A stretch of DNA of 6,197 nucleotides. Origin: an uncultured Bermanella sp. (lineage in GTDB: Bacteria; Pseudomonadota; Gammaproteobacteria; Pseudomonadales; Oceanobacteraceae). The DNA is taken from positions 1 through 6,197 of the forward strand of contig CAJXIK010000121.1 in assembly GCA_913054445.1 (NCBI GenBank). Reading direction: 5' to 3'. The stretch's first letter is position 1. Each line of letters begins with the position of its first letter. A program made the translations under genes and the position numbers. Below the pieces are notes generated by a model that worked only from the letters and a program-made list of their open reading frames with translations, was not told the DNA's origin and did not search any database. Shown one piece after another: positions 6,098 through 6,197 of this stretch.

Positions 6098-6106
6098 AGA
6101 TAATTC
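6080..6106 (-). other. Stem-loop in the spacer between the tandem tRNAs
   Basis: On the minus strand GAATTATCT (6106-6098) pairs with AGATGATTC (6088-6080) as a 9-bp stem including one U-G wobble, with a 9-nt loop. On the plus strand the wobble becomes a C-A mismatch, so the structure favours RNA of the tRNA strand. It may guide nuclease processing of a two-tRNA precursor; that role is inference. Confidence 0.4.
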
Positions 6107-6120
6107 ATTTTCCGCTTTGA

Positions 6121-6196
6121 TGGTGGGCCGTGCTGGATTCGAACCAGCGACCAATTGATTAAAAGTCAACTGCTCTACCAACTGAGCTAACGGCCC
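6121..6196 (-). tRNA. tRNA-Lys(UUU), copy 2
   Basis: Identical over all 76 nt to the copy at 5981-6056, with anticodon TTT at 6163-6161. It is the promoter-proximal copy; its promoter lies beyond the right edge of the window. The 64-bp spacer and the single terminator after copy 1 suggest one precursor transcript that is cut into two tRNAs. The identity extends one base beyond each end (5980-6057 against 6120-6197), giving a 78-bp direct repeat. Confidence 0.98.
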
Positions 6197-6197
6197 C

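Noticed and set aside
837..6196. A possible lysine theme linking dapA with the tRNA-Lys pair
   Set aside because: The genes are more than 4 kb apart with unrelated genes and a terminator between them, and no lysine riboswitch or T-box is visible. The co-occurrence is best treated as chance.
1..6197. Search for a new mobile, defence or CRISPR-like system
   Set aside because: Every sizeable ORF belongs to a known housekeeping family in conserved order, and the only long exact repeat is the tRNA duplication. Nothing supports a novel system.

Overview
The window looks like an ordinary core-genome segment of a gammaproteobacterium. I place it near the Pseudomonas/Cellvibrio side of the class, by inference from gene order and protein similarity. 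The order nadA - bepA - tusA-like - perM - dapA - bamC - MBL-fold hydrolase matches, as I recall it, the Pseudomonas aeruginosa chromosome around PA1004-PA1012. The bcp and gcvR genes that normally sit between perM and dapA there are absent here. No mobile element, CRISPR array, phage gene or defence gene is visible, and no stretch without a gene exceeds 300 bases.

Layout, left to right. Positions 1-110 hold the first 36 codons of an MBL-fold hydrolase (minus strand), cut by the window edge. Next come bamC (123-755, minus), a strong intercistronic hairpin (793-828) and dapA (837-1712, minus), which together form a dapA-bamC-MBL transcription unit with a candidate promoter at 1749-1777. Then come perM (1812-2900, minus) and a tusA-like gene (2969-3205, minus), which form a two-gene unit. 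An 86-bp divergent intergenic region carrying an 8-bp inverted repeat leads to bepA (3292-4731, plus). bepA converges on nadA (4741-5820, minus) with only 9 bp between their stop codons. After a 122-bp nadA upstream region there is an intrinsic terminator (5943-5973), then two identical tRNA-Lys(UUU) genes (5981-6056 and 6121-6196, minus).

Functionally the window mixes envelope biogenesis with basic metabolism. Envelope genes are bamC (accessory lipoprotein of the outer-membrane beta-barrel assembly machine) and bepA (periplasmic protease/chaperone that acts on substrates stalled at that machine). Metabolic genes are dapA (lysine/diaminopimelate synthesis), nadA (NAD synthesis), a TusA-family sulfur carrier and a PerM-type membrane protein.

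No new system is evident. The points most worth a second look are a short BamC that seems to have only one helix-grip domain, the dapA-bamC hairpin, the divergent inverted repeat, and the tandem tRNA-Lys genes with a structured spacer.
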